DNA of 58,540 bases from Desulfoscipio geothermicus DSM 3669. Lineage in GTDB: Bacteria; Bacillota; Desulfotomaculia; Desulfotomaculales; Desulfallaceae. How positions within the stretch are numbered: the stretch's first letter is position 1; the number at the start of each line of letters is the position of its first letter. The translations under genes and the position numbers were made by a program. Positions 19,368 to 28,039 of this stretch are shown piece by piece. Under the pieces are notes generated by a model. It was not told where the DNA came from. It saw nothing but the letters and a program-made list of their open reading frames with translations, and made no database searches. Location of the stretch: NCBI RefSeq assembly GCF_900115975.1, contig NZ_FOYM01000019.1, positions 1 through 58,540 of the forward strand, read 5' to 3'.

Positions 19368-19793
19368 ATGTATATAAACAGGCTTTTTGTCTTCGGTACG
19401 CTGCTGCCCGGACTGGACAACTACAACCACTTCATTAAAAAATGCCGGCCTAAAACTCACAAGGCCAGGGCCAGGGGTATCATGTACTACCTGCCCGAAG
19501 ACGGGTACCCCGTTGTGCTGGAAGGCGACGGGGAAATCAAAGGAGTATTGTTTGAAGCGGATGAATTGCGGGTGATCATGCCGGAAATAGATGAAATTCA
19601 AAAATTTACCGGCATTGAAAGCCAGAGCCACCTGATCCGGGAAATCAGGGACGTGGAAAACCTGGAAACCGGAGAAACAGTAAAAGCCCACATGTATTTG
19701 TGGCCGCCTTCCAGAGCCGAATGGCTGGAGAAAAACGGTGAAGTTATTTACGACGGGGACTGGCTGAGGTTTCTGCGGGATAAAAACAATTAA
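19368..19793 (+). CDS. Gamma-glutamylcyclotransferase-like (AIG2/GGCT fold) protein
   Basis: The 141-residue protein starts YINRLFVFGTLLPG, the typical FVYGTL-type loop of the GGCT fold, and continues with YYLPEDGYPVVLEG and the segment RVIMPEIDEIQKFTGI, where a conserved acidic residue (E/D) is expected to act as catalyst. Members cleave gamma-glutamyl amines or remain uncharacterised. The ATG at 19368 is 5-6 nt after GAGGTGA; the GTG at 19359 lies inside that site. A strong terminator follows, so the gene is probably monocistronic. Confidence 0.8.
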   Translation: MYINRLFVFGTLLPGLDNYNHFIKKCRPKTHKARARGIMYYLPEDGYPVVLEGDGEIKGVLFEADELRVIMPEIDEIQKFTGIESQSHLIREIRDVENLETGETVKAHMYLWPPSRAEWLEKNGEVIYDGDWLRFLRDKNN

Positions 19794-19824
19794 CCCCTGT
19801 GCAACCATCACAGGGGTTTTTTTA
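19794..19824. terminator. Bidirectional terminator between convergent genes
   Basis: CCCCTGTG (19794-19801) and CACAGGGG (19809-19816) form a stem with a 7-nt loop, followed by seven or more T. It ends the GGCT-like gene and lies just beyond the end of the jet operon on the other strand. Confidence 0.85.
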
Positions 19825-19856
19825 TTGTTTGAGCAAGAAATATGGAACAAGATAGA

Positions 19857-21134
19857 TTAAGGGAACAAATCTTCTATCATGCGGTCTACCAGAACTTCCT
19901 GGTACACGACATTACCCACCCGCAACATGGCCTCTATCAAATGCCCATCCCACGGCACTTCAAGAATCGCCAGCTTTTTGGCCTGGTCCGGCGTCAGCTT
20001 GATTCCTTTCGGTGCCTGCAAGTAAGCAGCGGTATCAAAAAACCAGGGCTTAAAGGCCGCGGCATACCTTTCAGCCAGCCGCCGCCCCATCTCCAAGCCG
20101 GGCGGGTCAAAGTCACCCCCGTAGTATATCGTACTCCCGGCATCAACAAGCCGGTCCAGGAGTTTTAATGCCGCCACGCTGGGCTGACCGCTGGTGCAGA
20201 CCATCGCCGGCATTTGTTCCCTGCCGGCGGCACAGTCCAGTATGGCGCTGAAAACGGCGGGGTTCTCCATAACGTAAACCGCTCCCGGCAGCCACCCGGT
20301 AGGCTGTTCCACAAAGCGTAGGGGCAGCAGCAAAGGACTGGCGGCAGCGGCAGAGGCGGTAAAAACTGGTTCCCGGGGATCTCCCGGCCGCGCCCGCAAC
20401 CCGGCCACGATAACGTTGGAGGATATGTCGTCTTCCTCCAGGCCGGCCCGGCTGAACAGCACCTTTTTCCTTTCCGCGCCGTATTCAGTCTCAGGCAGCC
20501 GGTACATGTGATGCAGTGCGAAAAACAACAGCCGGCCCAACGGCCTGTCCCCGTCCAGGGCATGAGGGTCGCCGGTCAGCCGGGCGGCAAAGACGGGCAG
20601 CCGCTGCCGCCGGCCCGGGTACTGCACCAGCCGGTCCATAGCCTCGACACAGGTTTTCAGCAGCTCGGCGGCCTCGCGCTCATTCTGCCTATATATGGCC
20701 TTAACTGTGCGGTACCCCGCGCCCCCGCCTGCGGCCAGTTCGGCCAGCCATTCGCGGGTTACCGTGGTCCGGGCATGCTCCATCAGCCCGTGAAAAAATT
20801 GCGACCATTTCAGGCTTTCCAGCCGGGCCGCCTCTTTATTCGGCAAAATCTCGCAGCCGAAATACACTTCCAGAAAATCAGGCAGGGCCATATTAAAACG
20901 GCTTTGTCGCAAAATATCGTCCACTTCCTGTAACTTGACCATAAGCACGGCGCTATCCCGGCAGTCCCGGCTCAAAAAACCGGACAATATATCCCGGTCC
21001 TCCGGGGAAAGACCGCTCAACTTGACGGTGCCGCCCACCCGGCCCAGTGATTTATACTTTTTGCCGATGGCGGCAAAAAGCTTTTGAAAACAGCCGTGAT
21101 TGAAATAATCCAGCATTTCCCGGTGACTGCTCAT
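19857..21134 (-). CDS. jetD: Wadjet type II JetD (DUF2399/Toprim nuclease subunit)
   Basis: The 425-residue last gene of the operon matches the TIGR02679 family (DUF2399): an N-terminal helical part, then a C-terminal Toprim-like domain with VCTSGQPSVAALKLLDRL and YYGGDFDPPGLEMGRRLAERY, where the DFD acidic residues probably bind metal. In Wadjet systems JetD is the nuclease that cleaves closed circular DNA once the JetABC motor has extruded it. It starts 17 nt after jetC with a GGGGGGA site. Complete length and intact motifs suggest it is functional. Confidence 0.88.
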   Translation of the reverse strand: MSSHREMLDYFNHGCFQKLFAAIGKKYKSLGRVGGTVKLSGLSPEDRDILSGFLSRDCRDSAVLMVKLQEVDDILRQSRFNMALPDFLEVYFGCEILPNKEAARLESLKWSQFFHGLMEHARTTVTREWLAELAAGGGAGYRTVKAIYRQNEREAAELLKTCVEAMDRLVQYPGRRQRLPVFAARLTGDPHALDGDRPLGRLLFFALHHMYRLPETEYGAERKKVLFSRAGLEEDDISSNVIVAGLRARPGDPREPVFTASAAAASPLLLPLRFVEQPTGWLPGAVYVMENPAVFSAILDCAAGREQMPAMVCTSGQPSVAALKLLDRLVDAGSTIYYGGDFDPPGLEMGRRLAERYAAAFKPWFFDTAAYLQAPKGIKLTPDQAKKLAILEVPWDGHLIEAMLRVGNVVYQEVLVDRMIEDLFP

Positions 21135-21151
21135 ATTTGTCCCCCCAGTGC

Positions 21152-24100
21152 CTACCCGGCCTGTTCCACCGCGTCCGGCTGCTCCTCGTCCACCAGCAAC
21201 CGCCGCCTACCGTTCCAGTAATACCGGATCAAAGTTACATAATCAACGTCCTGGGGCCGGTAAACTTCATAAATGGACAACTTGGGCACCGTATCGTAGC
21301 ACCCCCAAAGAACCTGGCTGGTCATCATGTAATCAAACTCCAGGTGCGTCAGCAGTTCAAACATATCCCGCATATTTTCTTCATCCACCCCGGCAAACGC
21401 CTCATCCAGGCAAATTATCCGGGGGGCGTCCGGGCGGGAGTCATTATACCGGGAGTTGGCCGCCGCAAAAAGCGGTATATACATGGACAGCGCCTTTTCG
21501 CCGCCGCTGAGCACGTTGAACCGGGCATCGGTCAATTCCCGGCGGGATTGCCCGCCCTTTTCGTAATACAACGTAAACCGGAACCACTGGCGGTAATCCA
21601 GCAGGCGGAAAATCCACTGGCGCAGGGTGTCCCGCTGGTCGACCTCCAACTTGGCCCGGGCGATGCGGGAACGAAAGTGCTCGATCATCTGCTCAATATG
21701 CTCGTCCCGCAACTGGCGGGGGTCGGTTTTGAGCAGCTGCACCAATTGCGCGGTATCCAGCTCTTTTTCACTGGCCGCCGCCCTCGGCTCCCATTTCAGG
21801 TGCAGGCGCAGACCGCTGGAGGTTTCCCGCTGCTGCATCAAACCGTTCATTTGCCGCACCCATTTTTCGGCCCGGTAAATCTTGTCGCGAATGGCCTTTC
21901 CCACGCTGTGCAGGATAATCTGCTCATACAATTCCCGGTCCTTCCGGCTCAAAAGATGTTTTTGTTCCTCTTCCAGTTCTCTTAGTTCCTGCACCAGCAA
22001 GTGCGGCGGCACCGGGTTGTGCCTGTCCCTGGTAAACAGCACCAGCAAGCGGCCGGTTTCATCTTCCTTGACCGTTTCCGGGGCATAATCGTGCAACGCC
22101 TGGCGGGTATTGTAAAAAGCGTCATATAACTGATCGGAAAGTTCGGTATATGCTTTGCCGGCGTAACGGTCCCGGTAGCGTTGCAGAACCTGCCCGGCAG
22201 CGCGGAAAAGGGCCGGGCTGTCCGCAGGGTCAAACTCAACTGCAGCCCAATCCAACACCAATCTCCTATTCCACTCAACCAGCCACCGGGCGGTTTGCTG
22301 TTCCAGTGCCTCCTGGGCCTGTTCCAGCTGCCGGGCGGCTTCGACAGCGTCTTTTTGCGCCACGGCCAAGTCAATTTTTATCCCGGTAATTTGTTCGTTT
22401 AGTTGTATAATTTGCTTTTCCAATTCTTTTTGTTGCTGTTCAAGTTCGTGCAGCCGCCGGTCAATATCGGCAATGCCCAGTTCCTCCAGCAACCGCCGGT
22501 AAACCTCTATTTTATGCTGCACCGCCCGCAGCCGCTCCTGCAGCCCGGTCAGCTCCGACTCTTCGTGCTCCGCGTTTTCCCCTGCTTCCTCCAGATCCCT
22601 GTCCACCCTCGCCAGGGCGGACAGGGCATTTCTGTATTCCGTCCATAATGACTTCAGTTCCCCCAGGTAGTCCCGGTAGGTGTTCATTTGCTCCCCGGCT
22701 TTTTCCAACGCCCTTTCGGTGCGGGGAATATTCCAGCCCTTCATATGCTCGTGCAAACGGGCGGAGGCCTCCTGCAGCTGTTTAATGACCTCCCGTAAAA
22801 TATTGTTTTTCCTCTGTTCTTCCTCCAAAGCGGTATCCAGGCGCAACCGCGCCTTTTCCAGGCTGCGGCGAGCCTCCTGCAGAACTTCGTCGCCGGGAAA
22901 TGCTTTAATATCTTCCTCCAGCCCGGCAGCGGCGGCATCCAGCAGGTCCAGCTGTTCCCGGCAAGCCGCCATGGCCTTTTCCTCTTCCTCGATCAACTCT
23001 TCCAGCCTGGCCATCTCCGCCAGCCGGGTGCGCTGCCGGGTTTCCTTGCCGATAAACTCAGCCCGTTCTTTAATGGCGGCCTTGCCCCACAGCGCGCCCA
23101 GGCGATAGTAGCCCTGCCTGGTGATTACCGCTTCACCCGGCCCGCCGGCTTCACTGCCCAGGCAAATCGTGCGCAGTATGTCGTCAATCATCTCCGCCGT
23201 GAGACCGCTGTCCTCCGGCGGGGTGGGCACCAGGTAATCCGCCAGGGTGGCCCGCAGCAGTTGGGGGGCGGGTTTCAACCAGGTTTCCTCTTCGTCCGGC
23301 CCCAGCACACCGATGCCCTCGGGCGCCACCCAGGCATCCAAAAGCCCCGCCTGCTGCAGCACCGATTCCAGGGCCGCCCGCTGTTCTTCTGACAGCTCGG
23401 GACGGAACTCGCACAGTGCGTATAGGGGCGCACCCGCTCCGGAACGCTTGTTTCTGGAATATTCCCGGGCGGCGCTGCGGGGCGGTTCGGGTTCTTTGAG
23501 ATCCTTCCACTGCTGCCACTCCCGGGTCAGCCGGTCTTTCTCCCCGGCATGCTGCTCAAACTTGTTACGCCACTGCAGCCTTTCTCCGGTCAGCGCCTCC
23601 CTGGCGGCGTGGTAAGCCTGCATGGCCGGTTTTTTAACATTTTCATAAGGTTCTTCGGGAAACAGGGTCAGAGCCTGCATTATCCGGTGTAGATCTTCAT
23701 CCGCCAGGGACAGCCGGTTCAACTGCCGGCGCCAGTTGAAGATTTTTTCTTCCTGTTCCCGGCGGGCCTGTTCAAACTTATCCTCTTCCCGGCGAATACT
23801 ATCCTCTTCCGCTTCCCTTTTTTCCCTGGCCAGGCTGGCCTCTTTCTCGGCCTGCGCCCGGCGGGATTTCAAGTTGCTTTCCTCCCGGGCCAGCTTAACA
23901 GCCCGGCTGATTTTGGCCTGGTGTTCCCGCACATCCCGCTCCCAGGCCGGCCACAGGGAGCTGTCGCCGGGTACATCCCCGCCCCAGCGCCGGTGATAGG
24001 TGTCATGGTAGCCAAAGTCCACATCCCTGGCCACCTCCTCCATGCCCTGCAACAGATCATGCTGCCCGGCGGCCAGGGTTTCCAGTTGTTCCGTCAAAGT

Positions 24101-25240
24101 GTCCTTTTCCTCACTGGCCCGGGCCAGCTTGTCCCGCCACATCTGCAGGCGCCTTCGGCAATTGTCCCTGTTCCGGCCCAAGTCCTCCTGTTCCGCCCGC
24201 AGGCGGGTGAGTTCCGTCCTTTTTTCCACCGCCTCGCTGGTAATCAGGGTCTGGTATTCGGTTTTGGCCCGTTCCAGGGCCGCACCGGCCTCTTCCCGGA
24301 CAGCGGTTCTCTCCCCCAACTCCCGGTCCAGGGCGGCGGCTTTGTCCCGGCGCTCGCCGGCCTCGCGCATCCGGTCGTCCCGCGCTTTTTTCTGCTGCAG
24401 CAATTCCCGGGATTCATTGTAAAGCAGATACTCGTTGTACCTGTTGTACGCCTGGCGCAGTCTTTCCGCTTCCATCAAATGCACCGCCAGCTCATTGAGC
24501 CGGTCATTGATTTCATCCATGTCTTCCAGCACTTCGGACAGCGGTCGCAGTTCATCTTCCTGCAGGGCGGGCAGCGCCCCGGTTAATATTTCATAAATTG
24601 TCGATGGTTTGAAATCCTTGGACAGCTTGGGGCTGCGCAGTTGGATCAACAGGTCCAGCAATTCCTCAAAGGATTCCAATTTTTCATAACCAAACAGCAC
24701 TTTATTGACCAGCCGCTTGTATTCGCCCTGCTCGGTAACCACCTGCCCCCCGCTGCCGATCACTTCCTCCAACTGGGCGCGGGTCAGGGGAATTTTCGTT
24801 TCCCGACCCTGGCTGTAATCCGTTTCGTAAAGCAAAATATCCCGGCCCACCCGGCGGTTATCGGTGATGACAAAACCCCAGAACCCCGTGCCGGAGCTGT
24901 TTCTCCGCGCCCTTAGACCGATACCCACCGTCAAGTAACGATCCTGGGCCGGGTGATAAAATTCCAGGTACAAATACCCTGTGCGATCGGTATGACCGCT
25001 GTCGGCCTCCAGCAGCAGGTAGTAATCAATGCGCCGGTCCTTGGAGCCGAAAGGATCCAGCCGCCAGGGGCGCTTGTCTCCGTCCAGCACCAGGGGCAAG
25101 AAACTCTGCATCGTCACCGATTTGCCCGAACCGTTGGCCCCGCGTAAAATCAACCTGCCGCCGGCCATGTAAAACTCGGCCTCGTCATAATACCAGAAAT
25201 TGATTATTCCCGCCCGGTTCATCTGCCAGCGATTTACCAT
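21152..25240 (-). CDS. jetC: Wadjet type II JetC (SMC/MukB-like ATPase)
   Basis: The 1362-residue SMC-like motor has Walker A GANGSGKS at residues 34-41, a very long Arg/Glu-rich coiled-coil interior with a central hinge-like region, and at the C-terminus the ABC signature NVLSGGEKALSMYIPL and Walker B PRIICLDEAFAGVDEEN. It matches the TIGR02680 family. JetC with JetA (kleisin) and JetB extrudes DNA loops to recognise small circular plasmids. Its ATG overlaps the jetB stop codon by one base (TAATG), so translation is coupled. GC content is high and uniform across the operon. Confidence 0.92.
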   Translation of the reverse strand: MVNRWQMNRAGIINFWYYDEAEFYMAGGRLILRGANGSGKSVTMQSFLPLVLDGDKRPWRLDPFGSKDRRIDYYLLLEADSGHTDRTGYLYLEFYHPAQDRYLTVGIGLRARRNSSGTGFWGFVITDNRRVGRDILLYETDYSQGRETKIPLTRAQLEEVIGSGGQVVTEQGEYKRLVNKVLFGYEKLESFEELLDLLIQLRSPKLSKDFKPSTIYEILTGALPALQEDELRPLSEVLEDMDEINDRLNELAVHLMEAERLRQAYNRYNEYLLYNESRELLQQKKARDDRMREAGERRDKAAALDRELGERTAVREEAGAALERAKTEYQTLITSEAVEKRTELTRLRAEQEDLGRNRDNCRRRLQMWRDKLARASEEKDTLTEQLETLAAGQHDLLQGMEEVARDVDFGYHDTYHRRWGGDVPGDSSLWPAWERDVREHQAKISRAVKLAREESNLKSRRAQAEKEASLAREKREAEEDSIRREEDKFEQARREQEEKIFNWRRQLNRLSLADEDLHRIMQALTLFPEEPYENVKKPAMQAYHAAREALTGERLQWRNKFEQHAGEKDRLTREWQQWKDLKEPEPPRSAAREYSRNKRSGAGAPLYALCEFRPELSEEQRAALESVLQQAGLLDAWVAPEGIGVLGPDEEETWLKPAPQLLRATLADYLVPTPPEDSGLTAEMIDDILRTICLGSEAGGPGEAVITRQGYYRLGALWGKAAIKERAEFIGKETRQRTRLAEMARLEELIEEEEKAMAACREQLDLLDAAAAGLEEDIKAFPGDEVLQEARRSLEKARLRLDTALEEEQRKNNILREVIKQLQEASARLHEHMKGWNIPRTERALEKAGEQMNTYRDYLGELKSLWTEYRNALSALARVDRDLEEAGENAEHEESELTGLQERLRAVQHKIEVYRRLLEELGIADIDRRLHELEQQQKELEKQIIQLNEQITGIKIDLAVAQKDAVEAARQLEQAQEALEQQTARWLVEWNRRLVLDWAAVEFDPADSPALFRAAGQVLQRYRDRYAGKAYTELSDQLYDAFYNTRQALHDYAPETVKEDETGRLLVLFTRDRHNPVPPHLLVQELRELEEEQKHLLSRKDRELYEQIILHSVGKAIRDKIYRAEKWVRQMNGLMQQRETSSGLRLHLKWEPRAAASEKELDTAQLVQLLKTDPRQLRDEHIEQMIEHFRSRIARAKLEVDQRDTLRQWIFRLLDYRQWFRFTLYYEKGGQSRRELTDARFNVLSGGEKALSMYIPLFAAANSRYNDSRPDAPRIICLDEAFAGVDEENMRDMFELLTHLEFDYMMTSQVLWGCYDTVPKLSIYEVYRPQDVDYVTLIRYYWNGRRRLLVDEEQPDAVEQAG

Positions 25241-26418
25241 TATTCATCCCCACCAAACACATCATAGTCTCCGTTCCAGCGTCCCAGGGCGGCATAAATC
25301 CAGACCCGCCCGTCGCCTTCGCGACCGGCCAGTCCCCACTCTTCCAAGTGGGCCAGCACTTCTTCCGCCAGCTCGCTGCTCCGGGCCTGCCGGTGCTGCC
25401 GGCTCCACAACGATTTATGCTTTTCCTTCAGCTGCAACAAAATGCCCTCCAACTCGGCCATGGCCAGCCCGATGCGCCCGCCTTCCTCAATATACATGTC
25501 GCCTGCCCCGCGGGCCAGCCGTCGCCGCAACTCGCCAGCCAGCAGCAGGCAGATATCCGATACCCCGCGCCCGGTGGGAAAAAGGTACATCTCCCCGGAA
25601 GGTTCGGGGTAAAAAAATAACAGCCCTTCCCGGTAACGCTGTCCTTCGAGGCCCGCAAAACCTGACAGGTTTTCCAGGATGGTATGCCTCTGGGTGCGCA
25701 CGTAATAACGCTCATCTTCGCTCCATTGCCAGTCGTATACCACCGGCTCTTGCAGCAAGCGCCGGTAAACGCGATGCCGGCGCTTTTTCAACTGACCCTC
25801 GGAAGTATCGGAATACGTTCCGTCTTCAAAGGAAGCAATGGAATCGTATGTGGTCAGGTCCCGGGGGAAGCGGCGCAGCACATAGCGGCCCAAATTGGAG
25901 GACTCGTAAAGTACATTGTGTTCATGTCCAGACCTGGCCCACTCGGACTCATCCCCGTCCACCGCCACCAGCACTCCCAGCGCCTTAAGCTGCTTCAACG
26001 CCCGGGCCATGGACAGCCGGTGGGTGTAAATGGTCCAGTCCAGGAAAACATCCTGGCCAGCCAGGTATTCCCGGATTTCCTCCACCATATCGGTCAGCAA
26101 AAACTGATCCATTTCGTTTTTGCCTTCCAGATACCAGAGGCAATAGCAAAACAGGGCGTAATCCCGCGGTTCGGCAAAATTATCAAACCCCATCCAGGCT
26201 CTGGCTTTTCCCGGCGCTTTTTCCAGCTTGGCAAACTGCCTGTTGAGCAATAAAGCAAACCCGCAGTATTCTCTGAACCAATCCCGCAATTCTTCGTAAT
26301 GCACCCGGATATGATTGAAAAGCTCGGGGTCCTCCTGCTTAGTTATCCAGTTTCTATTTAATAATGCCTGCACGCATCTTTTAAGAATGTCCCTGACGTT
26401 CTCATCCGCTTTGCTCAT
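25240..26418 (-). CDS. jetB: Wadjet type II JetB (DUF2398, KITE-like subunit)
   Basis: The 392-residue protein matches the TIGR02678/DUF2398 family. It has the conserved AEPRDYALFCYCLWYLEG near residue 85 and DWTIYTHRLSMARALKQL near residue 135, the latter inside a winged-helix region. In Wadjet complexes JetB is the small winged-helix (KITE-type) partner that binds JetA and JetC. The gene overlaps jetA by 17 bp and jetC by 1 bp, as expected for a tight operon. Confidence 0.9.
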   Translation of the reverse strand: MSKADENVRDILKRCVQALLNRNWITKQEDPELFNHIRVHYEELRDWFREYCGFALLLNRQFAKLEKAPGKARAWMGFDNFAEPRDYALFCYCLWYLEGKNEMDQFLLTDMVEEIREYLAGQDVFLDWTIYTHRLSMARALKQLKALGVLVAVDGDESEWARSGHEHNVLYESSNLGRYVLRRFPRDLTTYDSIASFEDGTYSDTSEGQLKKRRHRVYRRLLQEPVVYDWQWSEDERYYVRTQRHTILENLSGFAGLEGQRYREGLLFFYPEPSGEMYLFPTGRGVSDICLLLAGELRRRLARGAGDMYIEEGGRIGLAMAELEGILLQLKEKHKSLWSRQHRQARSSELAEEVLAHLEEWGLAGREGDGRVWIYAALGRWNGDYDVFGGDE

Positions 26419-27910
26419 GATGATCCCCTATCACAGCACTGAATTTCAACAGGTAATCCGGCATATCCAGTTCCCCGTCCTCACACTCCAGCACGGCCCT
26501 GGCCCGCCCCGCGGGCATTTCCAAACTGATACCGATCCCTTCGGGAGTTAATATCCTTCTGGATTTATTGGCCATGCACCGGCCGATCCAGTACAGCAGG
26601 TAGTAGCGTTCCCGGGCGGAAACCGGCCCCAAGCCGGATATGCGGATTGCCTTCCTGTCCAGGTAATTGCGCAGTAGCGCCATTTCCTCCTGCTGTGCCG
26701 CCAAAAAATCCCGGCGGGCTTTTTGCTGGCTGTCACGCCTGTCCTTAATGGAGCCCGTGCCCGTATCGCGAAGCCGTTTTCTGCTGCGGGAACGCAGTTC
26801 CCTGATATTGGGGCCGGCCTGCCACATGGATACGTCGGCATTGTCTGTGCCCTTTTCATCCACTCCCTGGAAATGACGGCAGCGGTACAGGCCGAATACA
26901 TGGGCCGCCAGCCGGTGGGCCTCGTTTATATCATCCAAGGTGAAAAACCATTTGCCCAGGTAATCCAACTCCCGCCGGCGGCTGACACCCAGGCGGTGCT
27001 TTTCCTGAATGCGTAAGGCGTTGCGCACTATCCGGGCGATGGTGTCCTTGGTGGTCTGCTCCAAGAAATATACATCACTGGGCTCACCAGCGCTGCCCGC
27101 GAACCAGCGCACCATGCTCTGCCACTCCAATTGCAGCCGGGCCAGTTGTTCTTCCGGGGTTACCGGCTCGTCCAGTTGGGGCCGGGCGGCCAGATCCCGC
27201 TGCACATTGGCCAGAAAGGTATTAACCAAACCCGGCTCCACGGTGGCCAGCATCGCTTCTGTTTTATAGGCGTAGCGCTGCAAACCCTGGATAAAGTCCT
27301 GCAGGTAGCGGGTTACGGAGTCCTTGTAGGCCAGAAAGGCTTCGGTCAGCATCAGTTCTTCCACCCTGGCGCTCTGCAGGCTGGCAATATAGTCCGACGC
27401 GTTATCGGTCAGCTTGACAAAATCACCGTACAGGTTGTCCCACAGGGCCACAGCCTCGCCCGGCGCAAATTGCCCGCCGGCCTTTTCCAGCCGGTCCAGA
27501 TGCCCGGCGATATTTTCAAACAAAGACGGTTCCAGCGAACCGCCGTAGCCCCTGATTTTCTCCAACCCCGCCACCAAACGCTCAATCTCTACAGCGTAGG
27601 GGGTCATCTGGTAACGAAATTTTTTGCGCAGGTATTCCTCAACCGTGGCCGAGCGCCCCCCGTCATGGCGGGGCACCAGGTTGCCCCATTCCACCAACTG
27701 GTTCAAATCCTTCTGGCACTGGTCCAGGGTATAATCTTCTTCCAGCAGGCCGAAAGCCATTACCCCGTCAAAAACTTCCCGGGGCTTCAGCCAGTAGCGC
27801 AGCCGCTGGTGCTGTTCATAAAAATAGCGCATTATACAACGATAACGGCCTACATTCTGCGCGTTCAAATAGCTTGTTTCGGCAATTGGTTTAAGCAGAG
27901 ATTTGGTCAT
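26402..27910 (-). CDS. jetA: Wadjet type II JetA (DUF2397, kleisin-like subunit)
   Basis: The 502-residue first gene matches the TIGR02677/DUF2397 family, with YLNAQNVGRYRCIMRYFYEQ near residue 15 and a C-terminal RYYLLYWIGRCM segment. JetA is the kleisin that bridges the JetC ATPase heads. The frame is open to an ATG at 27949, but that codon overlaps an extended -10 element (TGTTATAAT), so the message begins downstream of it. The ATG at 27910, with AAGGA 8 nt upstream, is therefore chosen. The operon jetA-jetB-jetC-jetD is complete. Confidence 0.9.
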   Translation of the reverse strand: MTKSLLKPIAETSYLNAQNVGRYRCIMRYFYEQHQRLRYWLKPREVFDGVMAFGLLEEDYTLDQCQKDLNQLVEWGNLVPRHDGGRSATVEEYLRKKFRYQMTPYAVEIERLVAGLEKIRGYGGSLEPSLFENIAGHLDRLEKAGGQFAPGEAVALWDNLYGDFVKLTDNASDYIASLQSARVEELMLTEAFLAYKDSVTRYLQDFIQGLQRYAYKTEAMLATVEPGLVNTFLANVQRDLAARPQLDEPVTPEEQLARLQLEWQSMVRWFAGSAGEPSDVYFLEQTTKDTIARIVRNALRIQEKHRLGVSRRRELDYLGKWFFTLDDINEAHRLAAHVFGLYRCRHFQGVDEKGTDNADVSMWQAGPNIRELRSRSRKRLRDTGTGSIKDRRDSQQKARRDFLAAQQEEMALLRNYLDRKAIRISGLGPVSARERYYLLYWIGRCMANKSRRILTPEGIGISLEMPAGRARAVLECEDGELDMPDYLLKFSAVIGDHHEQSG

Positions 27911-27947
27911 ATTAACCGTTCCTTCGGCAATGAACTTGTTTTTTTTC

Positions 27948-27956
27948 ATTATAACA
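27948..27956 (-). promoter_or_regulatory. Extended -10 promoter of the jet operon
   Basis: On the minus strand the sequence TGTTATAAT gives a TG-N-TATAAT extended -10. No good -35 is visible at 17 bp, where CTTTTT from the neighbouring palindrome is found, so promoter activity would rest on the extended -10. Confidence 0.5.
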
Positions 27957-27970
27957 CACTGTAAAAAAGA

Positions 27971-28034
27971 AAAAAGGGGACAGGCTACTTTTCATGGTAA
28001 TTATTAACATGAAAAGTAGCCTGTCCCCTTTTTT
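27971..28034. repeat. GGGGACAG palindrome, also a terminator
   Basis: AAAAAGGGGACAGGCTAC... is followed by its near-perfect inverse ending CCTGTCCCCTTTTT; arms are 26 bp (27971-27996 and 28009-28034) around a 12-nt loop. It lies 5 nt beyond the malic enzyme stop, and its T-rich flank would end that transcript before the jet promoter. Confidence 0.8.
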
Positions 28035-28039
28035 GTTCT

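Noticed and set aside
21137-21985. 282-codon plus-strand frame opposite jetC
   Set aside because: It is antisense to conserved JetC sequence, has no ribosome binding site and a biased composition expected from GC-rich antisense codons.
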